Positions 1-13,830 of a DNA stretch of 64,000 nt are shown one piece after another (the stretch's first letter is position 1; every line of letters starts with the position of its first letter). Made by a program: the position numbers and the translations under genes. The stretch comes from Hyphochytrium catenoides. Taxonomy: Eukaryota; Sar; Hyphochytriomycetes; Hyphochytriales; Hyphochytriaceae. The stretch spans positions 124,001 through 188,000 of the forward strand of contig FLMG01000335.1 of assembly GCA_900088475.1 (NCBI GenBank), read 5' to 3'. The notes under the pieces were generated by a model, which ran no database searches, was not told the origin of the DNA, and saw only the letters and a list, made by a program, of their open reading frames with translations.

Positions 1-3000
1 CCCAATCGTTTGAAGAATGTTCAGAGCTAGGGATGAAAGGACAGGAAAGGAAACTGTCCCCTCCGCCAACTCTATCAGAAGGTCCAACCCATGATAGAGC
101 AGTCTCCTGCTGTTCTTCTCATGCCCCACTACTGCGTTCATAAGGGTTGCAAGAGAAGCCTCTAACAGTTCTTCCGCTTTCTGTGATAATNNNNNNNNNN
201 NNNNNNNNNNNNNNNNNNNNNNNNNNNNNAGAACGATCTTAAAGTTCCAAAGGCAACACAGAAAATGCCAGTTAGTTTGATTAGCGACCCGATCGTCGAC
301 GAGCGGCGGGAAGGTAAATTGGTAAAGTGAGAGAAGACGATGGCAACCCCTCTCTATACCTTAATACTCTTGCTTAGTACTGATGTTGCTGGCCATTCTT
401 ACCTTTTTTTCGTCCTGGTATAGAACGGTCATTTCTATAAGAGCTTCCAGCCCATTCGCCCGTAGCAGTCGTCGCTATGGGAGGGTTTTGAGTTAGTCGA
501 GAAACATCAGCGCAAGATTTACAAGCGACAGAGAACATGAAAAGAAATAGTAATTGTTTTTAACTGACATAAAAGCATAAATGGAGGAGAAGTGAAGTGA
601 GAGAGCCACAGTGGTTGGGTTCCTGCCATCACTCATACAAACATTATGCTGGTGGTATGCTGGTGCAGACAATTGAAGAAGACGGATAGGACCTCAAACG
701 AGGCGCAACAAAGCAGGCAGTCGGAGTAACCTGTGCTGTATCATCTTGGCAGAGGAGCTCGGCCAGTGCCTCTATCGCGTACGCCACTACTGCTTTGTTG
801 TCTGTCTGGCAAAGTGCCAGCAGGCTTTCAGGCGTGGCTTCGCCCTGTTTCTCCTGCAATTGGCAAAGTAACGTGTCAAGATAAAGGGCGAGAAGAATAA
901 CACCAAATTCAATGCTACCTATGTCTATGGGACTAGAAGCACAGAGACCGAGCTAAACTCTACCATGTAATGTCCAAACAACAAGAAAGAACGTGTCTAC
1001 CTGCAGACCCTTCGCACTAGTAAGGTCCGACAAGACGGAAAGGACCTCCATTGCGTACTTCCTGACCGCCTCTTCCTGACTTTTCTGCAGACCAACGAGG
1101 ACCTCAATTCCATCACAAGCGACTATCTTCCTCTTGTTTTGATCTTGTACAGCTAGATTGAGAAGAGCGAGAAGTGCGAACTCTGCCTCCCCTTTTTCTT
1201 CCTCTTTCTGCACAGTGAGCTCGTCTTCAACCTGCGCATTGGTCCCTTTCTGTTCACGTCTCAATGTTGAAAGAAGTGCTTCTATCAGACCCATGTTGGC
1301 TAAGAGGGCAGCGTTCCCATCATCGTATGCCGCTGCTGCTATGGCCCTTATGCTGTGTACCCTTAGCTTCCTACTCAGCGTCTCATAGGGACGGACACGT
1401 AGAGACAGCAATTGCGAGCTAGATGGGATCGTGGGGGCTTCAGACCCGTGGACAGCTAAAGAAGCGCGGTGGTCCATAGAAGGATTGACCTTAGCTCCGC
1501 AAAGCGTAGCTAGACCCTCCAGTGCTCCTGGTATCGCTTTTAACGCTTTCCTATTCTCCTCGTTGTAGAAAAGAGCGTTGGCAAGGAGAATGGTTGCGTT
1601 TTCCTGAGCTTCCTCCCACCCTCTCTCTTCAGAATCAAACACGAAAGCAAGAATTTTAGGAAGAAAGATCCCTATCCTCTCCTGATTCTCGGTACTCCAG
1701 GCGAGATTAGATAATGCCCACAGTGCTGTGGTCACCATCTCCTTATCATTCTGAGCAGTCATGGACATCAGGCCCGAGACGGCGCCCTACATAATGCCAT
1801 GCGGAACAGTGATCAGCTAACGCATAATACGAAGTCGAGGGGATGACGAGGAATAGAATTCAGACGCACTGTGAGTTCCAAGTACCGCATAAAAGCCCAC
1901 CGCGGACGTAAGTAAACATTGAGGACACGAATAGTGTACGAAAGCCGGTGCTGGACAAGAGAAAGTGTGCACATCTCGTGAACTACCCAGGTAGCTAAAG
2001 ATCCGGACCAAGTTCTCTTAGAGGAAAGGACGCCAAGAATAGAACTCACATGATGTCCCATCTCGGACCTAAGTTTATCACTCTGCGCGATGTTACCCAG
2101 CATCAGTGCTGCATTCAATAAGACTGTCCTGTTTTTTGAGGCCAGTAGAAGGACGAACGGCCGTGACCCCTTCTCTTCTATTGCAGCCAGAACAGTGCTG
2201 CTATCATATTTGGTAGCGTTAGCAAGAGCCTCTGCTGCGTTTCCTTCTATCTCTTCGGCCCTTTTGTTATCACTTACGTCCACAACGCTTTCACCATGGC
2301 AGAGTTCTACCAGCGTGTATAGACCACCTTCTCTAGAAAGCAAAGAAGCATTTTTCTCATTCCTTGAGCAGAGGTTGGCCAACGCTGCAGTTGTTGCTTC
2401 AACGATATCAACGTCAACTTTTGGGCGGACCTGGTTCCTCTCACATTTTGCTCCGTCTCCTTGTTCGGACGAGTCACACTCCTTGGTGGACGAGGCATCT
2501 GCGATCGGCACAGGTGACACAGAAGCTGTGCGGGAGACATAGTTGTGTCTACATGTGGCAGCCTTCAGAATGTTGACAAGCTTCTGCACGCCTCCCAGCT
2601 TCCCTATGAGGTCCTGGTTGTACATATTTCTATGTGCGAGGTTGGCCAGGCAAATGATTGCATTCATAATGACTTCATGGTCTTCTTCCTCTCTCTCCAT
2701 GATGGAGAGTAGCCCTTCCACCGACCTTGAAATTCTCCCCATCATGGCACTGTTCCTCTCATGAAGGGAAAGAACTGAGAGTCCATAGGCGGCTGATCGA
2801 CGAACTTCCCAATCCTAGATGTTGGTCGTGGAGGCACCACCAGAACATCACCGAGGGGCCGTCCACCCAGACCCAAGAGAGTTCAGAACGGAAATCAAAG
2901 TGTCAGCAGGGTGCCCTGCTCCCCAAATAATGCTCCCAAATAACTTCTCGGACCTATCATCTTATTCTCATTAGCTACTCCCTTGGCTAGGTGCCCTCTA

Positions 3001-6000
3001 TTACCTTATTGCTGTCACAGGCCACCGAAAGTGAATTCCCTGTCCCATCCTCATGGGCAATCGTCGTCGGCTGTTATGTCTTACATTGAATGAGCACAAG
3101 TCCAGCAGTGTTCTGAGAGCGCCAGCTATCTGTCCCAAATGTTCCTGGTTCTTGATATTAGGGCCTTCATTTGACGAGAGCTGTCTGAGAGCGTAGTTTC
3201 TCCTTGCTCCTTGTGCCATCAGAGCCGCCGCTTCTTCCTCAGGATCGGGTCGTGCTTTCAGTTCTGGAATATCGTCAGGGTCCACATCCAAGGTTATAGG
3301 CTCCGGTGTGGAACAAAGAAAGGGTAGATTAGAATAGAGCTGAATTATGCGTTGTTGGACTATAAGAGCACCGACGCGGAAAGGATGAAGTCGGGAATTG
3401 CAGGACCTGACATGCAAGAACTAAACACTCTCTCCGGCCTCTGGTAATATATGGGTAATACTTGTCAGCCGAGAGATTCAGTCGTCAACGAGAAGGCTAC
3501 GCCAGATGCTTTTGCATCTCAGGCTCAGCTTTGATATCTTACATGTGTCACTCTCTTCATTGCAGCCTCGACTGCCGTCTTCACCCATTGGTCCCAAGTT
3601 GTGGCAGCCTTCCATCCCGCCAATCTTCGATCCAAGTTGCTGTTCCAGCCCACTTGACCGACGGCTCTTGCCGCCAACCGCTTCAGGTCAGTCCTCCCTG
3701 CTCCACAGAGGGCCGCTAAGACCTCTAGTCCGCCTGTAGCAGAATTGAAAAATATCAAGAAAAGGACGAGAGACGGTCATCAAGTGTAGGCGTCACGTGG
3801 CGACTGCCTGCCCGAGCACTAACAGTCTGTAAAGGGTGGAATGGGGCCTTCCAATTACATCAAAGTGCTCCGGTGGAACAGTTGAGGGCTAATAAAAAGC
3901 ACGCGGCAAAGAATTGAAATACGGCTCACCTAGTTCCCTGATCCCATCATTATATGCAGCGCTCGAGCCCGCAAGAACGGACAGCGCCTGCATGAAGAAC
4001 TGGAATAGAGCTTCGACATTTGTGAAAATGTGGTATGCGGTACACTTCTGCCGCCAGATCTCCCACTTCAACTCGTTCTTCTCTTTCTTGCTTTCCTCTT
4101 TCATTCTCTCCATCGTTCTATCTCTCTCTTTTATTTCTTCCTGGAGCTCTGTAATTCGCAACTTCATAGCCTCCGACCACATATCCAGGGTCTGGATCCT
4201 CTTCTCTGCTTCCGCCATTTTGCCATGCAAAGCATCAATTTCCTCTGCTTTCCTTCTCTCGAGTGACTGATAGGAACGCAGGAGCTCTTCCGATGCCAAC
4301 TATCAACAAAGCAGCAGGGAAGGTGTTGGTCACTAGAATAAAGCTTGTGTTGGAACCCCTTGTATACTTTCTAGCACCCATTCGTACCTTTTCCTTCTCC
4401 AGATCTTTTCTTACACTCTCCAACCAGACAGCGCGCCTCTCGTGGCTCTCTTTCATACTCTCAATTTCCGCTGTCAGTCTCTGTCTCTCCTTCTCTCGTT
4501 CATCTTTCTCTTCCTGACATTGTAGCGTAAGAGAGCAAATAGTTTCCTTGGCCTGTTCTTGCTGACGGTCAAGCTGAATCTGAGTCAGAGAGAAAGGGAG
4601 ATTAAGCGAAGAGAAGAGTGAGAGGCGTACAGAGGCTAATTGACGCAGATGTTAGAGTCACGTAGCCAAGGTGACATCTTCGAGTCTCCTTTGCTCAATT
4701 CGATGTAACAGTCATTACTTTCGCCCAGTTGCAATTCAGTACGCCTGTTTTCTCTCTCCTACTTTTAGCTCTCGCCCTGTGTGCGTCATACAATGCGGCG
4801 GCAACTCTTTTTTCCCATAGCCCAGCCATCTCGGGCTAATCGTAACCTTCTCTCTACCTGCAGAAAGGCGATGGCCTTCTCGGACGCTTCCTTGACCGCA
4901 ACAAGCTCCTGGTTCAAGACTGCATTCACCTTCTTGTGCTCTAGCATGGAGCAATGCATTGTAAGCCATAAGAGAGATGATTGGGAGTCGAGGAATGGGC
5001 GACAAGTAATACGAGGGTCATGAAACAGAAGGAAGAGTAGGGGTATAGCTTTGATGTCTTATCCAGCACAGCTCAAGCCTACCGACGCTCATATGTGACA
5101 AATTTTCATTGAGAACTTCTATCTGCGCTGTCAGCTCTTTCTCCTTCCTCAAGGACTCCATTTCCTTGTCTTCTTTTTCTTTCCTCTCATTCTCAATCTC
5201 CTCCTTTAACCTCTTTCTTTCAGCTTCTTGCAACCAAAGGTTAGAGGGAAGGCGGAAGCTTTGCAACTTTGATCTCCAGCGCTGCTCCCTGATAAGAGTA
5301 CCAGCAGAAAGGCAAGGATTAGAGATCATTGCCAATGGAGGTAACGCGAACAAAGAGCCTAAAGAGTGCCTTATAGTAGGAAGAGGGCCTGTATTTACCA
5401 GCAAAAAGAAAAAGAGCAGAGAGAGGCCAAACGTCACCGACCTCGCACTGCAGGTCTCCCGCAACCGAAACAGATCTTCAACTTTACTCCGCAGTGTTTG
5501 AGCAGCTGAAAGCAGAGTACTTGCAGAAGGGCCTATTTCTTTGGAGACATTGGAAGGAGAAGCGGGAGAAAGAGATCCGAAAGGAGACGATTGGGCAAGA
5601 GGTCGAAGGTCTCCTCTTCTCTCCTTTCTTGGCGCCGCAGCGTCAGCGAGGATTGCAAAATGCTCCTCCTGCTGCTTTCTCATTAGCTGTATTTGGCGTT
5701 TTCGTTCCTCCATCTGTAAGGTCTCTTCTTGAAGTCTTGTCACTCTGTCGGTATGTTTGTTAGGTGTTGTCTCACTTGATGCTCGTCAACAGGTAAGACT
5801 TCCTGGTAATCACACTAATTCTGTCCATCTCTTTCATCTGCGAAAGATTCCATAAGCCAGTTCCCCCATGTAACGGCTTCGCTCTTGCTTCAGTAAGACC
5901 CATCTCTATTGTTTGTCGCTATCACTAAAGAGTGTGAATAGAAGACAGGAACCTAAACTTTATATTTCCATTCATCACCGTCGCCTACCTACCGCGCAGT

Positions 6001-9000
6001 CTCGGTAACCAGCTGCTCTGCAAGCAGCTCGTCCCGTCTCTCTTTCTCCATGGCTAATGCTTTGAGAGTTTCTTCCAGCCTGACTTCTAGTCTTGAAAGA
6101 ATCTCCTTCGCTTTCTCCTACCACGGCATGGGCATTAGTTAAGACGAGAAGAGCCACTGAATGCAATGCAATGATGGAAAAGTCATGCAGACAAAAAGTA
6201 AGTAAGGTCTCGGCAGGTGAACCAATCAAGGCCAACAAAACCGAACGATTGCTAGTGTGCTTCGCCGGTTGCCCCTAGTCGTGATTGCCACCGATGGGCC
6301 GCCAGCGCTTCTCTTACGAATTAACCTCACGAGAAGGCTTACCTCCAACCTGTGCTGTTCCAGTCTATTCATAGCGCCTGAAGGCATCAGCCTTGCCTGA
6401 AGGATCTTTTCTCTTATATCTCTTTCTCTCTCTCTCTCTTGCTCCTCTCGCTCTTGTCCTCTGATATCTTCCAACTTCTGCTGTGCATGCTCGAGGTCAT
6501 CTTGAGCCTGAGCCTCCCATAGTTCCTTCCCAAACTACGGCAATGAAAGGGCAAGCGGCAGGATTCAGTTGCAAGAAAGATGTCAGCTTTGTGAGTCACC
6601 GTTTATTCTCACAACCGTCCCGAACACATTTGCTCTCTAATCGCCATAATAACCGCTCCTCAGCAAACATGGCATATCCTGTCCTAGACCTTCTTTCTCC
6701 CAGGCGAATACCTTAGAATTCCACTCAATCTCTGCGTTGATCCATTCTTGCTCTCGCACCATTAGCTGACGCTGTTGTTCAAGCGCTTTAGGATAGGAGA
6801 GCGTGAGAACAGGGCAAATGGAAGCACCCTAGAGGACAACAAGGGATACCAGGGAGAGTTGAAGTGGAGCCCTAAATGAGGTCAATAACAGAGTTCTGCC
6901 AAATGGAACACTGGTGTAGAGGGGCAAGCACTAGGAAGCTTCCTCTATAACCTTTGCCGGCAAAGCATGTACTTTTTGTTGCGTACCTTCCATTCTGAAG
7001 GCCAGATGAGAGAGCTTTCCCTCCGCTTCCTTATCTCGGTCTAATCTCTTTTGTTCCTCCACCCCCCACTCTTCCATCGCCACCTTGTACTGTCTCCTTT
7101 TTAGCTCCACCTCATCATCATGCGCCTGTCTTTCTCTCAGTATATCCTCTGTCTCCTTTTCAACTCTCGCCTTCTCAACCTCATACTCTTCCATCTTCTT
7201 CTGATAGTCGTCTGCAGATTGCGGGTTACCTGAAGCCCAAGAGGAGGACAAATCATGTTAATCAGACCTCAAAGAGCTACCTGCCCCCTTTTGAAAATCC
7301 CGAGGGTGCCCCTGCTCTCTTCTTAACAGTCTTCTGAGCAAATCTTATTTCCCTCCTCTGACATCACATTCCCGGTAGATAGTCTCCTTACCTTCTTCAA
7401 ATGTTGGCTTTTGTGGTATAGGAGGCAAAGGTCTCTCCTTAGGAGGGGGTATTGCCCGGAATGAGGGCTTTGGCAAAGATTTGGATAGAGAAATCTTGTG
7501 CATTAACGTCTGTTGCTGGACCAGTACATCCTAGCAATAAATAGGTTGTGCCACACGATCAGGGCGTCAGGCATGAGCCAGTCAGAGGATATTGGCGCAG
7601 AGGGTTCACGTTCACAGATGAAACAGAGCCGAAGGCCGTATCAAGTGGATTAAATTGACGGGAGCCATGGAAAGCAAAAAATGACATGACAATCGAGTAG
7701 ACATCGACTCTAAGAGGCCCAGCCAACCTACCTCCTTCCCAAGAAGAATATTTTCTATTATGGTGTCCAGTGCCTTCTTTCTTTCTAGAAACTCCTTTTC
7801 TATTTTCTCTTGAGTATCCCACACCTCCTTTGACATACTATCGCCCGTCTCTCTTAGTTGCTGAATCTGCTCATAAGAAAGAGGGGGGGGTGGGAGATTA
7901 GCGGATCAGTCAGATGGCGGCAGCGAACGGGCTGAGGATGGAGCAAGAGTGGATACCTCGTGAAGGAGTGCCTTTTGCTCCTTCGTGAACCGCGCCTCCC
8001 TAACCTTCTTGGTCTTGCCCAAAGGTTGGAAAACTATCTCTCCAGCCTCCTGCATTAACCTGGACAGCAGTAGCTCTAATGCACAGAAACCAAACGCGGA
8101 AATGTGTCAGAACAGTAAAACGTAGTGTGTGAAGAGACCTTAAGAGGAGCGAGTTGCAAGAGGTGGATGCAACCAGACTACAATGTGGTAGAGGAGCGGG
8201 GTGGGGGCATGTTGGAGACCAGTTAGAAAGAACTGCACTCTTTCTTTGGTGTCCTCCACCTTGTCTGTCACTTTGAATTTCTTCACCCCTATACCTGTGC
8301 TACTCCTTTCTTCCTCCAATGCCGAGAGCTTTCTGATAGTAACTTGTAGTTGCCTCTCCAGAGTGATCTGTCGCTCCTCGAAGTCCTTCAACTTTAGCGT
8401 TAGACGCCCAACTTTCAACTCATTCATCTGACGGCTAAAATGAGGAAGAAGGCGGTTAGAAGACGAAATAAGAATAGGGGTAGATCCTCTACTCTGAACA
8501 TCTACTCAACACGACATAAGAACGGCAATCTGTCTTCACAAGGGTGACACGCCATTTCGCCAAATTGCTATGATATGTCATGTATAGAGTCAACTGCCCG
8601 CTCTATGAACTGTACGTATACTCCTATCATTTGTCTCCACAGACTCCTTTCATTCGGCTCCACAAACACCTTTCTCCTGATGCAGTGAGTCCTATTGTAT
8701 GTTCTCCACCTCAAGCTCAGAGCATCGTCGAGCACTTCGGACTAAGAACTGCATACCTCTTGTCGCCGGATTTTGTCTCGTTTTCTCCAGTCTTCTTCAG
8801 GCTCTGGAGGTCATCGCTAAGCTTGGTTTTATGCTCTACTAGCTGCTGGAGATTCTTTTCTTGACTTTCTTTAGCGTTTGCCATCACCTCAATCTCTTCT
8901 TTGAGTGCTGCGAGGCGACGAGCCTGAGAAGACATCTCTTCATTCGTTACGCCTACCTCCTTTGCCTTCCTCTCACACTGCAACATCTCATGAGAGATAA

Positions 9001-11981
9001 GCCGCATGTCTTTTTGTAGTTGTTGGAGTCTTTTCTGGAGTTCCTTCTGCTGAGAGGTCTTATCCTCAAAGACCTTTCTAAGCTGTTGTATATCAAGACC
9101 CTCTTTCCCTTCCAATCCCTCTACCCATGAACCTTTATCACTAGCTGGGGTCATAACGCGCTCAGTTTGTGATGTCGGTGGCCGATCAAATGTGTTGGCT
9201 TCACTCCTCTCTCCTTTCTTTGTAGCCAGTAGCTCATTCTCATCGTGTTCCACCTCCTGGTTGGATAAGTTCTTAGCTTGACGAGCCTGTTCCCGAGAGG
9301 CCCCTCTACTCTTATTCCTTCCTTTGGAGGACTGCCGCTTTAAGGTCTGTAAGAAATCTTGAGGCTCCTCTGTGGCAGGGTTGACTTCCACGTTACTGTC
9401 TCTTTCACTCTGGAGAATATCGGCCTCTAGAAGAGGATAACTTACGGGTTCCAGGAGAGTATCCATGAAGTCCATCTTCGCAATGGCAAGAGCCTCAGAG
9501 ACAGCACTCTTTTTTCTCTCTCTAGTAGACGCTACCTCTCCGTCTACTATAACTTCTTTCCCTCCCCCGCTCGGCCGATTCGTTGAGTCCTGTGGCGTGT
9601 TGTTCTGTTTTGTCTCCTCTTCCCCGCTGTCTGGGTCAAGCTCTTTGCCGTCGGGCCCCCATCCGTCTCTCCAATCACCTTTGTCAAGATCCCAGCCCTC
9701 GGGTGGCTGATAATCCATAATGGCCGGCCGGGTCCACACGCTCTCCTCGGTGGTAGCATTTGAGTAGTACGTTCGCCCGTATTCATCCTGGACCATAGTC
9801 CACAATTCCCTTTCACCAAGTGACTGAGTGATGAGGGAGGCCGCTTCTTGGCGACGAAGCTTTCTCTCCGCCTCCTACATTGAGAGACAGGTGATTGTGT
9901 GAGAATGGATGAAGCAAATGCTCATGCCAATGAACCCTCACTAAGGACTGTATTTAGGGTTGGCAACAGCTTATGTGGCAGTTCTAGTTTTTGGAGAAAG
10001 TGCGGAATAAAGAAGCAAAGAAAAATAAACGGACGTTCATCGACGTAATCGTGTGGGATCGTAAGTGGTGCTCTTCCCTTCTCTCTCAGCATTTCACCAC
10101 TCGGGCATCCCATTACCTCTCGCTGCTTCTTTCTCTCAGCCTCCGAGGGCTCATAATAAGGCTTGAGTATGGTTGGAAGGATAACGCCTTCAGGCCACAA
10201 ACCTGTTACCCACTTCTTCTCATCGATTCTTTCTGCCTTCTCCCTGGCTAAGAGCTCTACAAGGGTACGGTTAGTGCGACATTCAGCTGTAAAAAAGAGA
10301 AGAAGTTTGGTTGGGGGTAGGGCCCGTGGATCCGACAAAGGAATAGCCAGGATTAGGTTAAGACTAACGTAGACAGCAACGTGGTAGACATACCAAATCC
10401 CTATACATGGACAATAAGTTGAGCGTGGACAGAAGTAGCATGGAAAATCAGTATCGGTACATATCTAGAACATCGAACCTTTGAGCTCATCTATCTCTTT
10501 CTGCAGTTGGGTTGATATGGCAATCGCGCCGTCGTCAATCTTGTTTTTGATGTCCTCTAGTTGTTTACGAGTCTCCGCTAAGTCACGAAGCACCTCTTCT
10601 CTCTCTTTTTGAAGCGTCTTGATTTTGTCCTCTTGCTGTCTCGTCTTACTCACAAGAAGGGAAACTCTCCCTCCTATTCCCTCAAGAAAACTGTGAATTT
10701 TTTGTATTTGCCCAATTCTTGTGAACAAAATCCCGGATTGCTGTTCCACTGCGAGCATCTGCCGCGAGAGTTCCCTTTCGTGCTTTTCCACAAGCTGGCA
10801 TGATTGAGATAGGAAAGGGACGAGGATTGGGAAGCGTCAGAAGAAAAGTGCTTGGTGGATGCGGGATTAGATGGCTTAAAGTAGTCACGTTACAATCAGA
10901 AAGTACTTCAACGAGGAACGAAGAAGAGGCATAAGGAAGAGAGTGGAATGCATGAGGAAGAGAGACAGAAAAAAAGGAAAAAGATGCGGAGGGGGAAAGA
11001 AGCGAGAGCCAATGTGAGAGCCCACGGAGGTTGAAGTTGGTGCTTAGAAAAAGAGTAAGGTGCGGGTAATGAGGCAATAACGTGTGCATTGAAGACAGCA
11101 ATAACGTGTACTATTAAGACAGCTTTGTGACAGATATATTTCATTGGACGTCAAGAAGAGGGAAGCCGCGCAAACCGTTTTGAGAAGCTTCTCGCTCTCC
11201 GAGAACTCATTATTGACTTGATCAATACGGCGTGTGGCCTCCAACTCTTTCTGTTTTGCCTCATGTCTCTTTGCCTGAAAATAGAGCCGATCATCCGAGG
11301 CTGCCGCGGACAGTTCACTGCTGAAGGGAAGTGTTGTTTACCTTGGCCGCGTTCTCACTAACTTGAGCTTTCCGTAGTTCCGCTTCAGTATTTGTAAGCT
11401 TTTTTTGAAGCTTCTGGAGCTCCTTGCGAAGGCTCTCGACATCTGGAGGACCCATGATAAGTCATCCCAAATCTGGTTGGGACCTGATGCTCCTTACCTT
11501 CATTGCCCTTGGCGACAGGACTGCTCTTTTCTAAAGAAGCGAATGGATCCATCCTCAGCCTACTTGAATGGACCAGAGGATGTAAAAGAACCACTTGGGA
11601 CTACATTGAAGAGCAGTTGTCACGGCTTCTGGCAGCAACAGATGGCGTTGACAATTGAGGCCCCGCTGCTTCTACTGAGTCCAAAGGGGCGAATCTCTGC
11701 ATGACAGGTCATCATCCCTTGACATAGTCCCACTTCAATGTCGCCAGCTCGAGTAAGAAGGACCCATACTGCATTATTGTTTCGTGGCCCTCGTCTGGAA
11801 TGGCTGGGGCCATCGCCCCTGTTATCCCCATGACCACAATTGCAAATGAACCCTAGAGAAGAAGAAGAGAGCCAGGAAGCTGTGCCTCATCAAGCATACC
11901 GTTATCAGCCAAGCTCCTGGAAGCCAAAAGTGAGCTTCGTCTAAGCGTCAGAGACTTACTCGTACCTGTAGAAAGAGACAT
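1..11981 (-). CDS. Very large coiled-coil / WW / armadillo-repeat protein (multi-exon, C-terminus off the left edge)
   Basis: One long minus-strand gene read through many GT-AG exons. Its N-terminal half is charged coiled coil (about 11.4-9.9 kb). A WW domain follows near 9.72-9.83 kb, with the two Trp, a YY-x-N core and a final W-x-R-P. More coiled coil runs to about 3.93 kb, and then armadillo repeats (for example 3.76-3.53, 3.35-3.09, 2.75-2.05 and 1.77-0.95 kb). The join of coiled coil to ARM is clear: the exon ending at 3927 (IREL, phase 1) splices to the exon starting near 3746 and restores GIRELGGLEVLAALC, a typical ARM start. Exons at 10.29-10.11, 9.88-8.75, 8.43-8.2, 7.25-6.95, 5.74-5.5 and 4.3-3.93 kb all have canonical splice sites. 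The ATG at 11981 is a candidate; the first exons are uncertain. ARM and WW domains bind proteins, so a scaffold role is inferred. I recognise no named orthologue. Confidence 0.75.
191..229. other. Assembly gap (39 N)
   Basis: A run of N lies inside the 3' part of the armadillo gene. Flanking sequence on the minus strand still looks like ARM coding or intron sequence, so an exon may be incomplete here. Confidence 0.95.
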
Positions 11982-12916
11982 CGTGGGAAGAGAGAGAGAG
12001 AGAGGGAGAGACTCACTTGCGCGGATTGAGGAGGGAAGAAGAGCGGCAGAGAAGCGATAGATCTCTGTAAGCAAGCAACCGCAGTAACGCTTCGCACTCA
12101 ATATCAAAAAAGAATCACGTTTGATATCTGTACAGTAACCATTACCTGATGATTCTGATATGCATCAGTTTGGTAACTAATGTGGCGTGTTACTTGATAC
12201 CTGAGACGCACACAGTTCTGATAAATCACACCGAAAGTGTCAGTAATCAGTGAGACATTTCCCAATAGCCGCCCACCCACGCCACCATTTATAACCTATG
12301 CGAACTGTGAAATGTCAGTTCACTTGTCCTTCCCCACCCACGGATGTGGAGGACTGGGCAATTGAGCGAAGCTTTTTGCCTCACGCCTATGCCACTGAAT
12401 GGAAATTAGTGGCGGTGGCGGTGTTCCCACCACCATCGAAGCCGCTGCTGCCTTCATCTCTCTCTCACACTCTGTCTCGGCGTTGGGATCCCTCTTTCTC
12501 GAACTCTGTCTCTTCCGTTAACCCCATTCGGCTTACTGACTGTGTATCTATCTCGTTCATGTATTGTACTCTTTTTCATTCTCTCTCACCACTCTTTGAC
12601 GCTCGCGCCAATCTTTCTCGCGCTTCGAGCGCCAAGTGCTCTGCTCTCCTTTTCCTCTTGGAACCTGGAAAAGTGCACCCGCAGATTCAGCGCTGCTTTC
12701 ACTTTTCGATACTTATTCACAAGCACCCGGCACCCTCCATCACTCTGATTGGAACTCCATAAACAACTCCAATAGGTAAGAGATTCAGGTCGAGTGTGGT
12801 GTCTGCGTCTGTGACATCCTTCCGTAGTGAAAGCCATTGAAAGTGCTTAAGTTTGCCTTTGGAACCGCGATTAAAGTCTGGGCAAGGGGCTCATTGTAAG
12901 TGTGCTTATAGGAACC
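11982..12916. promoter_or_regulatory. Divergent promoter region and 5'UTR of eIF5A
   Basis: This stretch separates the start of the minus-strand WW/ARM gene from the plus-strand eIF5A gene. It holds a short GA run near 11992-12013 and a pyrimidine-rich part with several CTCTCTC stretches at 12450-12610. A likely 5'UTR intron of eIF5A spans 12776-12911: the donor GTAAGAG follows AATAG, and the acceptor TGCTTATAG ends five bases before the start codon. I see no convincing TATA box and no coding gene here. Confidence 0.5.
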
Positions 12917-13566
12917 ATGGCTGAAGCTGGAAAGACCCTCGATGACTATGACTTCACTAAGGGAGAAGCCGGTGCCTCCCACACCTACCCTAAGGAAGCT
13001 GGCCAGATCAAGAAGGGAGAGCACATCATGATCAAGGACCGCCCTTGCAAGGTAATGTTTAGACGGTAATCCTTTCCATGCCGGAGGCTTTTTTAACATT
13101 GTACTGGCTCTTGTTCCACCTTAGGTCGTCAACGTGTCTACCTCTAAGACTGGAAAGCACGGTCATGCTAAGTGCAACTTCACCGCTCTTGATATCTTCA
13201 CCAACAAGAAGATGGAGGATGTCATCCCATCTACCCACACCACCAGCGTCCCTCACGTATCCCGCGCTGAGTATACGGTAAGTCTTCTTCTCGACACCCT
13301 CACATGCCTTATGTAAGAGCCATTTCTGACCATATCGTTTGTTTTCTCTCTAGCTTCTTGACATCTCTGATGATGACTTCATCACTATCATGGACGACGG
13401 CGGTGACACCCGTGATGACTTGAAGCTCCCAACCATTCCTGATGAGCTTGCTGGCCAGATCCGTGCTGCCTTTGGCGAAGGCAAGGAACTTATTCTCAGC
13501 ATTCTGAGCGCTTGCGGCCACGAGCAGGTTATTGCCTTCAAGGAAGCCCAGAACACCGACAAATAA
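12917..13566 (+). CDS. eIF5A: Translation factor eIF5A (hypusine-containing)
   Basis: Complete gene of three coding exons: 12917-13051, 13125-13277 and 13354-13566. All introns are GT-AG and fall between codons, giving 166 residues. The N-terminal SH3-like domain carries the invariant loop TSKTGKHGHAK, in which Lys56 is the residue expected to be converted to hypusine. A DIFTNKKMED strand and the C-terminal OB-fold follow. eIF5A binds near the ribosomal E site, relieves stalling at proline-rich and other hard motifs, and helps termination. Deoxyhypusine synthase and hydroxylase modify it. Length and motif order match the eukaryotic family. The start lies in the context GAACCATGG, a good Kozak-like match. 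Its 3' end faces the end of EFG1. Confidence 0.97.
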
Positions 13567-13830
13567 GCACATGTTATGATATCTCAATAATTTAGATTGA
13601 TGTCGTTAGGGTTGGAAGATTAATCAATGACATCAGGAGTTCCTATCGTGGTGGAAATGGTAGTGTTACACTTCTCCTCACTCTCCTTTGTTAAGCCACT
13701 CTAAATAACCACCAGGGACCAGTAGCTTTCTCTCAGATACCATGAGCGTTGCGTGAACAATCCTCTTGTATTGCTCTTGCGACTCGACATTCTCCATAAC
13801 GGGACGCAGCTACTTCCTGGACCGTTCTAG

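Noticed and set aside
12298-12762. A 154-codon plus-strand frame starting with ATG before eIF5A
   Set aside because: Pyrimidine-rich promoter/5'UTR sequence; no domain, no exon signals, and overlapping open frames on both strands.
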